Below, in pieces: positions 7,721 to 8,961 of a DNA stretch of 8,961 bases. The position numbers and the translations under genes are program-made. Position 1 is the first letter of the stretch, and each line of letters opens with the position of its first letter. Source of the stretch: Acidobacteriota bacterium. Its GTDB lineage: Bacteria > Acidobacteriota > Thermoanaerobaculia > Multivoradales > SZUA-115. The DNA lies in NCBI GenBank assembly GCA_003231035.1, contig QIHU01000453.1, positions 1 to 8,961 on the forward strand. The letters run 5' to 3'. The notes below the pieces were generated by a model that was not told where the DNA came from, searched no databases, and saw only the letters and a list, made by a program, of their open reading frames with translations.

Positions 7721-7754
7721 GCGCGGCTGGCAAGTGATAGCGTCGGCGCCGCGC
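7721..7754. repeat. Short GC-only inverted repeat between dacB and the phosphatase gene
   Basis: GCGCGGC at 7721-7727 is the exact reverse complement of GCCGCGC at 7748-7754, giving a 7-bp stem around a 20-base loop. The 8-bp palindrome CGGCGCCG (7744-7751) overlaps the right arm. No T-run follows, so an intrinsic terminator is doubtful. In DNA this GC-rich the match could be chance. Confidence 0.3.
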
Positions 7755-7779
7755 GGCCATGCTTGTTGTTGGGTGTTTA

Positions 7780-7785
7780 TTGGAG
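7780..7785 (+). promoter_or_regulatory. Ribosome binding site deciding the phosphatase start
   Basis: TTGGAG, containing the core GGAG, lies seven bases before a TTG at 7793. No in-frame ATG exists close by, so this site is the main argument for TTG as the initiation codon. Confidence 0.65.
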
Positions 7786-7792
7786 TACTCGC

Positions 7793-8961
7793 TTGACTTT
7801 GATCGAAGACCAGCCGGTCGACTACCCGCAGTTGTTCAAGAAAGTCGAGGCGTTCGTCGAAGAACTCGACCGCCACGACGACATCACCAAGACCATTTTC
7901 CAGGCCGCTGAAGGGATCGTCTCGACCTTCCGGGCGGAGCTCGGAATCTATGGTGGGCGGCTCTATCGCAAGGAAGGGCACCACTATGTGTTGCAAGCGA
8001 CCTTCGGTGAGGCCAAGCAGGTGGCCGAAGGCACGCGCGTTGCCGCGGACTATGGCCCCATCGTCCAGCTTCTCGAGCAGCGCACCTTGCTCAGGCGCGG
8101 TGACGACCCGGACGTCGACCGGGTGATCGAGGGTGATCTCGGTGTTAAGGACTTCGCCGCGGTCGAGGTGGCGGGCGGCGCCTACATCTTGGCCTTCAAC
8201 ATCGTCGCCAGTCGCCACGAACAGGAGATCCGCTACTCGCTCGGAATCTTGCGCCACGCGATCAACCAGAAGGTACGGCAGGAGCGGATGGAAGGGATCT
8301 TCGACGAGGCCAAGGCGATCCAAGCCTCGATTTTGCCCAAACGAGCCCCGGACTATGGCCAGTTCGACATCCATGGGCGCAGCGACCCCATGGAAAAGGT
8401 GGGCGGCGACTTCTTCGACTTCATCCCGCTCAGCGACAAGATCATGGGTACCGCCATCGCCGACGTTTCCGGCCACGGTCTGCCCGCCGCCCTCCAGGTG
8501 CGCGACATTTACATCGGTCTGCGCATGGGGATGGCCCGTGATTTCAAGATCGTGCGCACCATTGAGCGGCTCAACGAGATCATCCATCAGAGCACCCTGA
8601 CCAGTCGCTTCGTTTCGATGTTCTACGGCGAGTTGGAACTCAGCGGGCTGTTCATCTACGTCAACGCCGGCCATCCGCCGCCCTTTGTGCTGCGCGAGGA
8701 AGGGGAGATCGAATATCTGGAACAAGGCGGATTAATCCTCGGACCTCTGGCCCAGGCGACCTACGGACGCGGCGTCTGTACCCTTCGCCCGGGTGACCTG
8801 CTGGTCCTGTACACCGACGGCATTACCGAAACGACCGGCCCCGATGGCGACGAGGAATACGGCGTCGTCCGCCTGCAAGAGTTGGTGCGGGCCCATCGAG
8901 ATCGTTCGGCTCAAGAGATCGTTGAGGAAATCTTCGCCGATCTCGGCCGCTACTGCCACGC
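7793..8961 (+). CDS. GAF-domain SpoIIE/RsbU-type PP2C serine/threonine phosphatase, 3' end off window
   Basis: This is a predicted cytoplasmic Mg/Mn-dependent phosphatase of the RsbU/SpoIIE branch of PP2C. Such enzymes typically dephosphorylate STAS-domain anti-sigma antagonists in partner-switching signalling. The 389 visible codons run off the right edge. Residues about 20-160 look like a divergent GAF sensor domain. A helical linker follows, ending in IQASILPKRAP (from residue 176), the usual entry to this phosphatase fold. Metal-binding motifs are intact: VGGDFFDF with Asp206, ADVSGHGLPAAL with Asp224 and Gly227-Gly229, then YVNAGHPPPFVL, and LYTDGITE with Asp342. The TTG start gives MTLIEDQPVDYPQLF and is backed by the GGAG site upstream. 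The gene is 91 bp after dacB and may have its own promoter. No kinase, STAS protein or sigma factor lies in the window. The ligand sensed by the GAF domain cannot be inferred. Confidence 0.92.
   Translation, partial: MTLIEDQPVDYPQLFKKVEAFVEELDRHDDITKTIFQAAEGIVSTFRAELGIYGGRLYRKEGHHYVLQATFGEAKQVAEGTRVAADYGPIVQLLEQRTLLRRGDDPDVDRVIEGDLGVKDFAAVEVAGGAYILAFNIVASRHEQEIRYSLGILRHAINQKVRQERMEGIFDEAKAIQASILPKRAPDYGQFDIHGRSDPMEKVGGDFFDFIPLSDKIMGTAIADVSGHGLPAALQVRDIYIGLRMGMARDFKIVRTIERLNEIIHQSTLTSRFVSMFYGELELSGLFIYVNAGHPPPFVLREEGEIEYLEQGGLILGPLAQATYGRGVCTLRPGDLLVLYTDGITETTGPDGDEEYGVVRLQELVRAHRDRSAQEIVEEIFADLGRYCH

Noticed and set aside
7727..7741. TGGCAAG...AGC resembling a sigma-54 (-24/-12) promoter before the phosphatase gene
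   Set aside because: The GG and GC elements are one base too close and the -12 element is poor.
7625..8725. Long minus-strand open frame (366 codons) opposite dacB's end and the phosphatase gene
   Set aside because: It is antisense to two well-supported coding regions, its translation resembles no family I recognise, and such open antisense frames are expected in GC-rich coding DNA.

Overview
The window is GC-rich, protein-dense bacterial DNA (well above half G+C by eye). It holds six genes: one on the minus strand running off the left edge, and five on the plus strand, the last running off the right edge. I see no tRNA, rRNA, CRISPR array, transposase or phage gene. High GC, GTG and TTG starts, a caspase-fold peptidase and a GAF-SpoIIE phosphatase suggest a gene-rich environmental lineage such as Acidobacteriota or a Myxococcota/Planctomycetota-like group. 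This placement is a low-confidence inference, because no marker gene is present.

Region 1 (1-2301, minus strand) is a large caspase-like (peptidase C14/metacaspase-type) protein. Its His-Cys dyad is intact (H95, C154 in a DSCHSG motif), and more than 450 residues of non-catalytic C-terminal region follow. Its stop codon lies outside the window. A 213-bp divergent intergenic region (2302-2514) separates it from region 2.

Region 2 (2515-7701, plus strand) looks like one envelope-centred transcription unit. hflK and hflC encode the SPFH/prohibitin-family pair that forms a membrane complex around the FtsH protease, and they overlap by 4 bp (ATGA). After 83 bp comes a concentrative nucleoside transporter (CNT/NupC family) with about 100 extra residues of membrane-spanning sequence inserted near its N-terminus. 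It overlaps by 4 bp (GTGA) with a penicillin-binding protein 4-type D-Ala-D-Ala carboxypeptidase/endopeptidase (dacB). The spacing suggests translational coupling within each pair.

Region 3 (7793-8961, plus strand) is a GAF-domain SpoIIE/RsbU-type PP2C phosphatase with a TTG start and a good Shine-Dalgarno sequence. It is truncated by the window edge. It would normally feed a partner-switching pathway, but no partner gene is visible here.

Overall the genes are recognisable families and I see no clear undescribed multi-gene system. The best leads are the caspase-like protein with its long C-terminal region, placed head-to-head with hflKC; the transporter's internal membrane insertion; and the coupling of a nucleoside transporter to a peptidoglycan hydrolase.
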